NCBI GenBank assembly: GCA_028282665.1
Contig: JANQHN010000440.1
Location: forward strand, 1 to 33,779
DNA: 33,779 nucleotides
DNA from: Phycisphaerae bacterium
GTDB taxonomy: Bacteria > Planctomycetota > Phycisphaerae > UBA1845
Direction of reading: 5' to 3'
Position 1 is the stretch's first letter; the number at the start of each line of letters is the position of its first letter. Made by a program: the position numbers and the translations under genes. Shown piece after piece: positions 16,825 through 24,909 of the stretch. Below the pieces are notes generated by a model, which was not told the origin of the DNA, ran no database searches, and saw nothing but the letters and a program-made list of their open reading frames with translations.

Positions 16825-17952
16825 ATGGATAGTAAGCAGCGCGTTTTCCTCCCCAACCTAACGCGGGCAGTGTATCCCTCGCCCGTTGGCACCGTCAACC
16901 TTTTTGCGATTTCGCTATTGACAAGTTTTTGCGTCCTGGCATCACTACTTGCCGGATGTCAATCCCCTCAACGAACGACGGACCGATTCGCCCAATCCTA
17001 CCGAGTTGCCATCAGATATGACGTCGAACCAATGATGGTCAACGCGTCACCTGATCGCGCTTGGCGCAGAATCGAGACCGACTTGGGCAGGATAGCGCGG
17101 ATGGGCTTTACGGAAGTTAAAGTGCATTACCTTCTCGATAGTGAAAGAGAACGCCTACTGGACACGGCGGCTAACCTGGGTATACGAGCCTCCGTCCCCG
17201 ACCAAAAACTGCAAGACTACATCAATCTTGGTTTGCTAGGCAGTTCCACTTTTCAAACGAATCTCCCAAAGCCCATCGCAGAGCATCCCTCGTTCGCGGG
17301 GGTGGTCCTCCATCCTGGAATGGGTATCGAAGCCGACGCTCGATTCGAAAAGATCAGAAACGCACTGGTTCGTCAGGGAATTCCGATCGCAGAACCGACG
17401 CGAATCGGCGAGCTAAAGTCAGCTGGAAATCCGAATGGCGATCGAAAACGGCCTGCTGCCCAGGTCTGGCTGCACCGGTTTCACCAAGCCCTAGCCGCCG
17501 GCGCGACAGCGGGTTTCACGTTTGACCGATACAAAACCATCAGTGGTGAAAAAGGCGGCTTCGTCGTGGGTGACCGTGCCCCCAATACCGCGGATGAAGC
17601 AGGGCTCGAGGCTGTGTGTCGCAGAGCCAAACACTGGGGGCGGCGCGTCGCGGGAGCCTCATGCAGCGAACTGACGCCCTTAAGCGCGCCCGCATCGGAA
17701 GCATTCGAGGTGAAACTTTTCTCGCGAGGTGCCCGAAGATTCGTACTGCTGTTCAACAGCTCCGAAAACGCCTACATTCGTGGCGAAGTAATATTACCAG
17801 ACAAACTGGCCCAGCCGTCGATACGCCGGGCAGTAGAAATCCCGAAAACACCCGACCGAACGCTCGGCAAAGTCTATCGTACAGGAGTACAAGGACTCTC
17901 AATCACGATCGACATCAGGCCGGGCGATGCGATGTTGTTCGAGCTATTCTAG
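16825..17952 (+). CDS. Lipoprotein distantly resembling a glycoside hydrolase (TIM barrel plus beta domain)
   Basis: 375 residues from the ATG at 16825; a TTG at 16819 is possible and would add two residues. The signal peptide ends in SLLAGC, with the lipid-bearing Cys near residue 45. After this, YRVAIRYDVEP, a helix ending LGRIARMGFTEVKVHYL, and IRASVPDQ follow the beta-alpha order seen at the start of GH42/GH35-type barrels. Residues from about 300 (FEVKLFSRGARRFVLLFNSS) resemble a C-terminal beta domain. I cannot point to a pair of catalytic glutamates, so it may be a non-catalytic barrel. The 21-base gap to the divergent lipoprotein start means any promoter lies within coding sequence. 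The family assignment is weak. Confidence 0.65.
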   Translation: MDSKQRVFLPNLTRAVYPSPVGTVNLFAISLLTSFCVLASLLAGCQSPQRTTDRFAQSYRVAIRYDVEPMMVNASPDRAWRRIETDLGRIARMGFTEVKVHYLLDSERERLLDTAANLGIRASVPDQKLQDYINLGLLGSSTFQTNLPKPIAEHPSFAGVVLHPGMGIEADARFEKIRNALVRQGIPIAEPTRIGELKSAGNPNGDRKRPAAQVWLHRFHQALAAGATAGFTFDRYKTISGEKGGFVVGDRAPNTADEAGLEAVCRRAKHWGRRVAGASCSELTPLSAPASEAFEVKLFSRGARRFVLLFNSSENAYIRGEVILPDKLAQPSIRRAVEIPKTPDRTLGKVYRTGVQGLSITIDIRPGDAMLFELF

Positions 17953-18033
17953 AAGCTTTGACACGCACGACATCGCGCAAGGCTGGATGCAACGAACCAA
18001 TCGAATAAGAACCTTATCAGCGGAGTAATCCGG

Positions 18034-18969
18034 ATGGCGAATGTACTGGTGACGGGCGGTGGCGGTTTCATTGGCTCCCACCTGACAACGAAAATGGTCG
18101 AACTGGGACACCGCACACGCGTGATGGATAACTTCGCGACAGGCCATCGTTCGAATCTTAATCACATCGCGGACAGCATCGATCTATTCGAGTCGGATCT
18201 GCGCAAATACGAAGACTGCCTCAAAGCCTGCGACGGAATAGACTACGTTTTTCACCAAGGCGCAATTCCCTCGGTCCCGAAATCCGTCGACAAACCACGC
18301 GACAGCCACGAAGCCAATATCAACGGCACGTTTAACATCCTGCAAGCCGCAGTCGAATGCAAAATCAAGCGTTTTGTCTACGCGGCAAGCAGCAGTGCGT
18401 ACGGCAACACCGAAGAATCCCCAAAGCACGAGAAGATGCAGACCAATCCGCTAAGTCCGTACGCATCACAAAAACACGCCGGCGAAACTTACTGTCGATC
18501 ATTTTACGAGTGCTTTGGACTTGAGACCATCGCCATTCGTTACTTCAACGTTTTCGGGCCTCGACAGGATCCCCAAAGCCAATACGCTGCCGCCATCCCG
18601 GCCTTTGTCACAAAGATCCTTAAAGGCGAAAGGCCCGTCATTTACGGCGATGGCGAGCAAACGCGCGACTTCACGTACATCGACAACGTCGTCCACGGCA
18701 ACGTCCTCGCCATGCAGGTGGAGAAAACGGCAGGCCAGTCCGTCAACGTCGCGTGCGGTGGACAAATCAGCGTCAACCAGGTCATCAAGGCGATTAATGA
18801 AGCACTGGGTACCAACGTCGAAGCGGAATACGTACCACGGCGTACGGGCGACGTGCTCCATTCCTGCGCTTCGATCGCGCTTGCGAAAAAGCTTCTCGAC
18901 TTTGAACCGGTGGTCACGTTCGAGGAAGGACTTCGCAGGGCGATTGAGTACTACAAAACGCTGGTTTGA
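18034..18969 (+). CDS. NAD-dependent nucleotide-sugar epimerase/dehydratase (extended SDR)
   Basis: 311 residues, the usual length for GalE/WbpP-type enzymes. The Rossmann motif TGGGGFIGSH (residues 7-16) binds NAD(P). The catalytic set is visible: Ser119-Ser121 in YAASSSAYG and Tyr143-xxx-Lys147 in SPYASQK. Further family signatures are RYFNVFGPRQDP at 169-180, YGDGEQTRDFTYIDNVV and VACGGQISVNQ. The pattern (PSVPKSV, QDPQSQYAA) is closest to UDP-N-acetylhexosamine 4-epimerases of the WbpP/VipB group, which supply sugars for surface polysaccharides, but substrate cannot be decided by eye. A GGAG lies 8 bases before the ATG. It follows the barrel-like lipoprotein gene by 81 bases in the same direction. 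Confidence 0.92.
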   Translation: MANVLVTGGGGFIGSHLTTKMVELGHRTRVMDNFATGHRSNLNHIADSIDLFESDLRKYEDCLKACDGIDYVFHQGAIPSVPKSVDKPRDSHEANINGTFNILQAAVECKIKRFVYAASSSAYGNTEESPKHEKMQTNPLSPYASQKHAGETYCRSFYECFGLETIAIRYFNVFGPRQDPQSQYAAAIPAFVTKILKGERPVIYGDGEQTRDFTYIDNVVHGNVLAMQVEKTAGQSVNVACGGQISVNQVIKAINEALGTNVEAEYVPRRTGDVLHSCASIALAKKLLDFEPVVTFEEGLRRAIEYYKTLV

Positions 18970-19272
18970 CCTTAAGGCACCTTTGCGTAAACCACCGCCC
19001 GATTGGAGAATTCGCAAAAGCCGGCCGCCCGTGATCAGTTGCACACACTTTCGCATTCTCAAAAATCACGCTTGTATTGAGATTGTGACACACCATAAGA
19101 TGATTTCCTTGACGTGTGCCAAAACAAGTTCTTGCCGGATGCAGTGTCCGGCACCACGTATCCCATTGCGGAACATACGCTTTTGAACGCAATGCTGGAT
19201 TAAAATGACCATAAGCCGTTTTGCTTCGGCGATTGTGCATGAAAGATCACGAGTCACCCAAAGGAGATACAC
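18970..19272. other. Intergenic region of 303 bases with one hairpin
   Basis: No gene is seen. TGCCGGA at 19133-19139 pairs perfectly with TCCGGCA at 19147-19153 around a 7-base loop; no T-run follows, so it is not a standard terminator. The region also supplies the leader of the next gene, ending in AAAGGAG just before 19273. Confidence 0.45.
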
Positions 19273-19851
19273 ATGCGCCGTCGGAATCAAGTTCGATCGT
19301 TTTCGCGAATCGCTGCTGTCATCCTTGCCCCAATGATCACGCTTATCCCGGCAGGTTGTGCGGGAATCATCGGTGCGGTCACAGCTTCGCAGGATGTCAA
19401 CGTCGCTGTCCCTTCTACGTCGGAAGGAGGCGTAGCCACGGTCACGACCAGCGATTTCGCCGGCCCACTCGACCCACGGCAGGAATCGAGAATCGAAGTC
19501 ATCTACTATAGCAAAGGCCCCATCCAGATAGGACCAGGCGGTGACTTGCGAGTACAGATTCAACTCCTCGCTGGAGAAACAGTCGTCGAGGAGGAAGAAC
19601 TCTACCTGGCACGTACAGACTTCGAACCCGTAACCGCCCCCATCATTCCCCTTGTGTTTGCCCAAGGTGAATTGGACACACGCTATGCGGCCACAATCAC
19701 GAAGCGCTGCACAACCTGCAATCCAACCGCAATCTTTCCCGACGAATTCTATTCATGGCGAGCCGTATTCACGGTCGATCCGGAGGTCAAAATAACGGGA
19801 GCCATACACTTCGAGTACGGTCTATATTTGGGCCCGATTGTTGCGCCTTAG
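19273..19851 (+). CDS. Lipoprotein, function unknown
   Basis: 192 residues. ATG is preceded by AAAGGAG with 6 bases between, a strong site. The signal peptide (IAAVILAPMITLIPAGC) ends in a lipobox, followed by AGIIGAVTASQ. The mature domain is beta-rich (RIEVIYYSKGPIQIGPGG, DLRVQIQLLAG) with a CTTC pair around residue 147, a possible metal or disulfide site. The Thr/Ser/Val-rich stretch after the lipobox may be a flexible linker. The gene has its own leader and ends at a bidirectional terminator, so it is probably a single-gene unit. No named family was recognised. Confidence 0.72.
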   Translation: MRRRNQVRSFSRIAAVILAPMITLIPAGCAGIIGAVTASQDVNVAVPSTSEGGVATVTTSDFAGPLDPRQESRIEVIYYSKGPIQIGPGGDLRVQIQLLAGETVVEEEELYLARTDFEPVTAPIIPLVFAQGELDTRYAATITKRCTTCNPTAIFPDEFYSWRAVFTVDPEVKITGAIHFEYGLYLGPIVAP

Positions 19852-19886
19852 TTCAATCCAATCGGCGATCTCAAAAATTAAAGAAA

Positions 19887-19927
19887 CGCCGCGCCCTCAC
19901 ACAAAAGAGCGCGGCGATAGGTTTTCC
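19887..19927. terminator. Bidirectional terminator between convergent genes
   Basis: CGCCGCGC-cc-TC (19887-19898) pairs with GAGCGCGGCG (19907-19916), a GC-rich stem with a two-base bulge and an 8-base loop. On the plus strand it is followed by ATAGGTTTT. On the minus strand it is followed by TTTCTTTAATTTTT. It can therefore end both the lipoprotein transcript and the korAB transcript that converge here. Confidence 0.8.
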
Positions 19928-19988
19928 ACCACGATAAGATCGCCTGCGACCCGAAATGCGGTCCGTACTCAGATGAAGCTCGATCCGC

Positions 19989-21032
19989 TTACGAGTGGGC
20001 TTCTTCCTCCGTTACCGTCCACGTTTCGCCGTCGTCGAATAGCTTCTCCAACGTGCCTTCGCCCTGTTTTTCGAACGCTTGACGTTCCTGCTCGAAGAGC
20101 ATCGCGTCGTACGTCGGGCGGTCCACCGCACGGAATACGCCGATCGGCTCGGGAAACTGCGGGTGGTGCATGCGCGAAAGCAGGTACGCCAGGCTCGGCT
20201 GCTCTGCCGCTTCATCGTGGAAGAGCAGATCGTCTTCGCGCACGCCATCGCCCAGGTCAACAACCTCCGGATCCAGACCATTGAGACGAATACCCTTGCG
20301 GGCGTTGTCCGGGCCGAACACCAACGGCTTGTTATGCTCGAGGTAGACAGTCGTATCGTCCTTGGTCTCCTTTTCCGTCGCGTAAGAAAACGCGCCGTCA
20401 TTGAAGATTGGGCAGTTCTGGTATATTTCGACAAACGAGGTTCCCTTGTGTTCCGCCGCACGCTTGAGTACTTCACCCATATGCTTGAGATTGCGATCGA
20501 CCGTGCGAGCCACAAACGAAGCTTCAGCACCAATTGCTACCGAAATCGGGTGAATCGGGTAGTCGATAGAGCCGTATGGCGAGGACTTCGTTCGCTGCCC
20601 CTTGGGGGAGGTTGGTGAATACTGCCCCTTGGTCAGGCCGTATATCTCGTTATTGAACAGCAGAATGTTGATATCAACATTGCGACGAATGGCGTGCAGC
20701 ATGTGATTACCGCCGATCGAGAACCCGTCACCATCGCCCGTCACGACCCAAACCTGCAATTCGGGATTGGCCAGTTTGACACCCGTTGCGATCGCCATCG
20801 CGCGACCGTGAATACCGTGCAAACCGTACGTGCCCATGTAGTACGGGAAACGGCTCGAACAGCCGATTCCTGAAACGAATACCGTGTTTTCCAGTGTTGC
20901 GCCGGTTTCCGGCAACGCCTTCTTCACTGCCGACAAAATCGCATAATCGCCGCAGCCCGGGCACCAGCGAACTTCCTGATCGCTGCCGAAATCCTTCGCG
21001 GTCAACGGCGTATCTTGTGATTTGACGCTCAT
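19989..21032 (-). CDS. korB: 2-oxoacid:ferredoxin oxidoreductase beta subunit (two-subunit type)
   Basis: 347 residues. The [4Fe-4S] and thiamine-diphosphate domain is complete: WCPGCGDY at 23-30 gives Cys24 and Cys27, GIGCSSR gives Cys58, and a later Cys in QNCPIF is a candidate fourth ligand. The TPP/Mg motif is GDGDGFSIGGNH at 99-110 with NNEIYGLTKGQ after it. The enzyme decarboxylates a 2-oxoacid with CoA and reduces ferredoxin. Together with the fused alpha subunit upstream it matches the two-subunit KorAB of Hydrogenobacter and mycobacteria, used for 2-oxoglutarate. The ATG directly abuts the korA stop (TAAATG). Substrate (2-oxoglutarate or another 2-oxoacid) is inference. Confidence 0.92.
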   Translation of the reverse strand: MSVKSQDTPLTAKDFGSDQEVRWCPGCGDYAILSAVKKALPETGATLENTVFVSGIGCSSRFPYYMGTYGLHGIHGRAMAIATGVKLANPELQVWVVTGDGDGFSIGGNHMLHAIRRNVDINILLFNNEIYGLTKGQYSPTSPKGQRTKSSPYGSIDYPIHPISVAIGAEASFVARTVDRNLKHMGEVLKRAAEHKGTSFVEIYQNCPIFNDGAFSYATEKETKDDTTVYLEHNKPLVFGPDNARKGIRLNGLDPEVVDLGDGVREDDLLFHDEAAEQPSLAYLLSRMHHPQFPEPIGVFRAVDRPTYDAMLFEQERQAFEKQGEGTLEKLFDDGETWTVTEEEAHS

Positions 21033-22904
21033 TTAGAGTCCCCCCTCGAGTGTTTCGCGAATCTTCGCCTCGATCTCAGAAATCATAAACGGCTTACCTT
21101 GAACCTTGTGGAAACCTTCTGCGTCAATCAGGTATGTCGAACGAATGCGGTGCAACAACTGACCGCAGTTCATCTCAGGAATCAGCACTTTTTTGAACGA
21201 CTTGAGCACATCGCCCAAATTGCCCGGCATGGGATCGAGATAACGCAGGTGTGCACTGGAGACCTTCATGCCCTTCGCCCGGCAGCGATCAACCGCCGAG
21301 GTAATCGCCCCATACGTGCTACCCCAACCGAGCACCAGCAGATCATCCGTCTGGTCACCATACACCTCGACTAGTGGAATCGTTTTGACAATACCTTGTA
21401 TCTTCTTACGGCGCAGATCGATCATGCGCTGGTGATTTTCCGACTCGTAACAAACCTCTCCGGTAACTTCCTTCTTCTCCAAGCCGCCGATGCGGTGCTG
21501 TAGGCCCGGCGTGCCGGGAACCGCCCAAGGCCTGGAAAGTTTTTCGTCCCGCTCGTACGGCCTGAATTCATCGCCCGCCTTGGGATGGTTGATTTTGATC
21601 GCGGGAAGCTCATTTGACGCCGGAATGCGCCAAGGCTCGGACCCGTTGGCCAGATAACCGTCCGTAAGAAGCAAGACCGGCGTCATGTACTCGACTGCGA
21701 TTCGGAAAGCTTCAAGAGCCATGTCAAAGCAATCCGCTGGAGTAGCCGCCGCTAGCACACACATCGGTGCCTCGCCGTTTCGGCCCAGGATCGCTTGATT
21801 CAGGTCCGCCTGCTCCGTCTTTGTGGGAAGACCCGTGCTCGGTCCGCCACGCTGCACGTTCACAATCACCATCGGCAACTCGGCCATCACCGCCAGACCG
21901 AGTCCTTCAGACTTCAAAGCAACACCCGGACCGCTCGTGCCCGTCACGGCCATGTTCCCGGCAAACGATGCTCCAATGATCGCTGTCATCGCGGAGATCT
22001 CATCTTCCGCCTGAAACGTCCGAACCTTATAGTTTTTATGCCTTGAGAGCTCATGCAAAATATCACTCGCCGGCGTAATCGGATAGCTCGCATAAAATAG
22101 CGGCTGATTCGCCAGTTTGGCGGCAGCGATCAAACCCAATGCGGTCGCCTGATTGCCGCTAAGCTTGCGATACGTACCGGACTTGAGCTTGGCCTTCGGA
22201 ATGTAATACTTCGCACCGAACATCTCGGTCGTATCGCCGAAGTTGTAACCGGCTTTGAGTGCCTTAGCGTTGGCGTCTGCGACAGCAGGCTTGGTACCGA
22301 ACTTGTCCGTAATCCACTTAAGTGTGGAATCCAGGGGACGGCCAAACAACCAATACGTCAGCCCCAGCGCGAAGAAGTTTCTGCAACGCGAAGCCGCCCG
22401 ACCGCTTAGACCGGTGTCCTTCGTCGCCTCGAGATTCAATTTGTCAACTGGCACCTTGAAAAGGCGGTACGACTTGAGGCTGTCGTTTTCGAGAGGATTC
22501 TCCTCATATTTCGCCTTGGCAAGGTTCTGTTTCGTGAAAGCATCTTCGTTGACGATCAGAATCCCACCCTCTTCTAAATCTTCAAGGTTGGCTTTGAGGG
22601 CGGCAGGGTTCATTGCAATCAGCGCGTTGACTTCATCCCCGGGTGTTTGCAGCGGATTCGAACTGAAATTGAGTTGAAAGCCACTCACACCCGCAAGACT
22701 GCCCGCCGGAGCACGAATCTCGGCAGGAAAATCCGGCAACGTACTGACGTCGTTCCCGAAAGCAGCGGACGTGTTCGTCATCTGCGTACCGGCAAGCTGC
22801 ATACCGTCGCCGGAATCTCCACAGAAGCGAACGACCATTCCCTCTCTGTCGATGACTTCCACCGGCCGCTCGCCCACTTTGGCGGCGGGACTCGTTACAG
22901 TCAT
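21033..22904 (-). CDS. korA: 2-oxoacid:ferredoxin oxidoreductase alpha subunit (gamma-alpha fusion)
   Basis: 623 residues. Residues 20-210 are the gamma (catalytic-interface) domain, with CGDSGDGMQ at 28-36. Residues 245-620 are the alpha part with YPITPAS at 274-280, QAEDEISAM near 298 and [19 protein letters not shown], the pyrimidine-binding and substrate loop. The fusion of gamma to alpha in one chain is diagnostic of the two-subunit KorAB type. The partner beta subunit follows with no gap. The start has AGGAG 10 bases upstream. Upstream lies a 656-base non-coding region with many inverted repeats. Such enzymes replace the 2-oxoglutarate dehydrogenase complex in organisms that use ferredoxin for electron transfer. 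Confidence 0.93.
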   Translation of the reverse strand: MTVTSPAAKVGERPVEVIDREGMVVRFCGDSGDGMQLAGTQMTNTSAAFGNDVSTLPDFPAEIRAPAGSLAGVSGFQLNFSSNPLQTPGDEVNALIAMNPAALKANLEDLEEGGILIVNEDAFTKQNLAKAKYEENPLENDSLKSYRLFKVPVDKLNLEATKDTGLSGRAASRCRNFFALGLTYWLFGRPLDSTLKWITDKFGTKPAVADANAKALKAGYNFGDTTEMFGAKYYIPKAKLKSGTYRKLSGNQATALGLIAAAKLANQPLFYASYPITPASDILHELSRHKNYKVRTFQAEDEISAMTAIIGASFAGNMAVTGTSGPGVALKSEGLGLAVMAELPMVIVNVQRGGPSTGLPTKTEQADLNQAILGRNGEAPMCVLAAATPADCFDMALEAFRIAVEYMTPVLLLTDGYLANGSEPWRIPASNELPAIKINHPKAGDEFRPYERDEKLSRPWAVPGTPGLQHRIGGLEKKEVTGEVCYESENHQRMIDLRRKKIQGIVKTIPLVEVYGDQTDDLLVLGWGSTYGAITSAVDRCRAKGMKVSSAHLRYLDPMPGNLGDVLKSFKKVLIPEMNCGQLLHRIRSTYLIDAEGFHKVQGKPFMISEIEAKIRETLEGGL

Positions 22905-23210
22905 TTGTCCTCTAACTCCTAAACGTCAACGCTGGGAACACGCGGTGCGTGAATCGAATAACAACTGCCCGGCAAGCGTAGTTATGTCCCTTTGATCGAT
23001 TCGCATGCCCGAAGTATCCCCAGTTTAGAAAGCGATAGCACGCGCCGGGTTCGTTCCCGGCACGCCTGTCGCGTAATCGGACTATTAAATGAAACAGCGG
23101 TTGTACCGCGAATTGGCTGAACATTTGATGGTGCCCATTCCATAGTATCGACCACTCAGGCTCGTCAGTTTCCACAAGACCGACATCATCAAACGCCCGA
23201 AAACACACCC

Positions 23211-23251
23211 AATTCTCGCAAACGCGGCACGATACCCCGCTTACGAGAATT
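23211..23251. repeat. Inverted repeat / stem-loop
   Basis: AATTCTCG at 23211-23218 is the exact reverse complement of CGAGAATT at 23244-23251. Inside, GCGG (23224-23227) can pair with CCGC (23237-23240), giving a two-part stem with an internal loop. No T-run follows on either strand. Confidence 0.6.
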
Positions 23252-23285
23252 GTAGTAGTGATTCTTCGCGTAGTGTTGGCCCAAA

Positions 23286-23348
23286 CCGGGTAACATACTT
23301 CATTCACCCCGATTTTCAATTGTTACCGGCCGAATTCCATGAATTCGG
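23286..23348. repeat. Two adjacent inverted repeats
   Basis: CCGGGTAACA (23286-23295) pairs with TGTTACCGG (23321-23329) apart from one bulged base. Immediately next, CCGAATTC (23330-23337) and GAATTCGG (23341-23348) form a perfect 8-base inverted repeat around CAT. The second could be an operator for a dimeric regulator; the first looks more like RNA secondary structure. Confidence 0.55.
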
Positions 23349-23434
23349 AAACCGCACCTGCTTGTCTCCTTAACGCCGTGCCTGTACGCTGTAGGAAGAT
23401 CAATAGGGGCTGCTGACCGCCGAGGGCTAACACC

Positions 23435-23460
23435 TCACCCAAAGCTCGAGAGCCGGGTGA
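23435..23460. repeat. Inverted repeat / stem-loop
   Basis: TCACCC (23435-23440) pairs with GGGTGA (23455-23460), and a second palindromic core GCTCGAGAGC lies inside the loop. It is about 100 bases before the GNAT start. Confidence 0.45.
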
Positions 23461-23560
23461 ATGATTCCAAGCCCGCCGCCCCCGGCCAACTCACATACAT
23501 TGGTACGGTTCGTGCTATCGATCCGACAAATCAGGTACACCACACGAATGGAGTCCAATC

Positions 23561-24181
23561 ATGACCATGCCCAACTACCCCAAGGATGTCACACTCAAAG
23601 ATGGCAGACAAGCCGCCATTCGCCAATTGAAGCAGGATGATCTCGATGCTTTGCACCGCTTCTTCCTCGATTTACCCGAAGAGGAGCGAATTTTTTTGCG
23701 TCATGACGTGACCGACAAAGCCTTACTCGAAAAGTGGACCGCCAATCAGGATTTCGAACACGTCGTGCCACTGGTCGCCTGCGACGAGGATGCGATCATT
23801 GGCGAGGGTACCCTCCACATCGAAAAGGAAGGGTGGATGCAACATGTCGGCAGTGTCCGGCTCGTCATCGCCCCTAGCCATCGAGGAAACGGCTTAGGGA
23901 CACTCATGACCCGCGAGTTGGTGCAAATCGCGCAATTCCGCAGTTTGGAAAAACTCAGAGCAAACGTAATTGAGAAGGAGGAATTTTCAATCAAAATGCT
24001 GGCGGGCGCGGGCTTCAAACGCAATAGCGTCCTGCACGACCTGGCCAAGGACCGCAAAGGACGCACGTGCAACGTCGTGGTAATGGTCAACGACGTCGCG
24101 GATCTCACACGCATTCTCGAAGACTGGATTCACGACGCCATGATTCCCGCTTTCCGCGCCCCGAGTGGAGGTCACAGTTAA
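23561..24181 (+). CDS. GNAT family N-acetyltransferase
   Basis: 206 residues. The acetyl-CoA motif A is clear: VRLVIAPSHRGNGLGTLMTREL, with the Q/RxxGxG/A-type loop RGNGLG at 108-113. It follows the beta strand that holds the VGSVRL segment. The later KMLAGAGFKRN corresponds to motif B. Residues 180-206 form an extra C-terminal tail. The ATG is preceded by GGAG at 7 bases. The protein sits alone between the two KOR operons. Its target (protein, metabolite or antibiotic-like amine) is not deducible, but such stand-alone enzymes next to energy genes could acetylate a metabolic protein; that is speculation. Confidence 0.88.
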   Translation: MTMPNYPKDVTLKDGRQAAIRQLKQDDLDALHRFFLDLPEEERIFLRHDVTDKALLEKWTANQDFEHVVPLVACDEDAIIGEGTLHIEKEGWMQHVGSVRLVIAPSHRGNGLGTLMTRELVQIAQFRSLEKLRANVIEKEEFSIKMLAGAGFKRNSVLHDLAKDRKGRTCNVVVMVNDVADLTRILEDWIHDAMIPAFRAPSGGHS

Positions 24182-24609
24182 TCAAGTCGCGTTTGGGTTT
24201 CGTTTTTACGCCACAAACGTTCGACAATCGAATGAGCGAGGGGAAATGCCCAACGGCCCCCTCGCACGGCTCTGGTATGACTTACGCCCTTCCCCTCCCC
24301 CCCCAACACCGTTCTCCGCATTCCTTTGGCTACCGAATCGATACACGCATCATGCCCCCTCGGAAATTCGCAAACCAACGTGTGTCATATAAGCAAAGAA
24401 TCGAGAACTTTCACATAAAGCACGTCCGGTGTTATCCAATGTACCTCTTTTGTGCCAAGCAGTGATCGAAAAGCGCTCAAGCAAATCGGCTTTAATAGAG
24501 CCTCCATACTCTAAGCGTCTGATGAAATCGACGAATGTGTACCGGATGGCGCGTCATTTGCATGGCGAACCCCCAGTCTTTCGTTTTTAGGCAACCTCAG
24601 AGGCCGACA
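24182..24609. other. Intergenic region of 428 bases
   Basis: No gene is convincing. GCGAGGGG (24236-24243) pairs perfectly with CCCCTCGC (24258-24265) around a 14-base loop, 55 bases after the GNAT stop; without a T-run it is at best a weak terminator. The leader of the korDABC operon occupies the last part, ending in AGAGG at 24599-24603. Confidence 0.45.
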
Positions 24610-24903
24610 ATGGAAAAGGCAACCGCTCCATCAAACCACAACAACAAACCCAAGAAACCACGCGGACAAGTCAGCATCAGCAGCGAACGGTGTAAAGGGT
24701 GCGGATTCTGCGTCGCCTTTTGCCCGACCGGCGCGCTGGAGATGTCCGAAGGGTACAACGCCAAGGGCTACCACTACCCCGAACTCGCCAATCCCGAGAA
24801 ATGCAGCGGATGCGACCTTTGCGGGATGTATTGCCCGGACTTTGCCATTTGCGGCGCCCGGGTACCATGGAGTGAGGCAGCAAGCGCTGTCACTAAGGAG
24901 TAA
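24610..24903 (+). CDS. korD: Ferredoxin-type subunit of 2-oxoacid:ferredoxin oxidoreductase
   Basis: 97 residues from the ATG at 24610, chosen for AGAGG six bases upstream; a longer in-frame option begins at 24535. It carries two [4Fe-4S] binding motifs: C28xxC31xxC34xxxC38 in CKGCGFCVAFCP and C65xxC68xxC71xxxC75 in CSGCDLCGMYCP. It is the electron-transfer (delta) subunit that accepts electrons from the catalytic subunits encoded next. A basic N-terminus (NNKPKKPRG) precedes the clusters. The alpha-subunit GTG follows after 6 bases. This is a four-subunit enzyme, distinct from the two-subunit korAB on the other strand. Confidence 0.92.
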   Translation: MEKATAPSNHNNKPKKPRGQVSISSERCKGCGFCVAFCPTGALEMSEGYNAKGYHYPELANPEKCSGCDLCGMYCPDFAICGARVPWSEAASAVTKE

Positions 24904-24909
24904 CTCGCC

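Larger units (their letters stand above)
22905..23560. other. Long non-coding region rich in inverted repeats
   Basis: 656 bases between the divergent korA and GNAT genes hold no convincing gene. The one sizeable frame (22912-23319, minus) has no recognisable motif. At least five inverted repeats lie at 23044-23061, 23211-23251, 23286-23329, 23330-23348 and 23435-23460, listed separately where strongest. The promoters of both flanking transcripts must also be here, but I found no clear -35/-10 pair. Confidence 0.55.

Noticed and set aside
23044-23061. GCCGGG-TTCGTT-CCCGGC, resembling a tRNA T-arm
   Set aside because: The loop has 6 rather than 7 bases, and no matching acceptor or anticodon stem was found around it.
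22912-23319. Minus-strand frame of 135 codons in the kor/GNAT intergenic region
   Set aside because: No recognisable motif or ribosome binding site, composition unlike neighbours, and it overlaps the inverted repeats that point to a non-coding region.
24067-24465. Plus-strand frame of 132 codons overlapping the end of the GNAT gene
   Set aside because: It runs through the GNAT gene in another frame and then non-coding sequence; no motif supports it.
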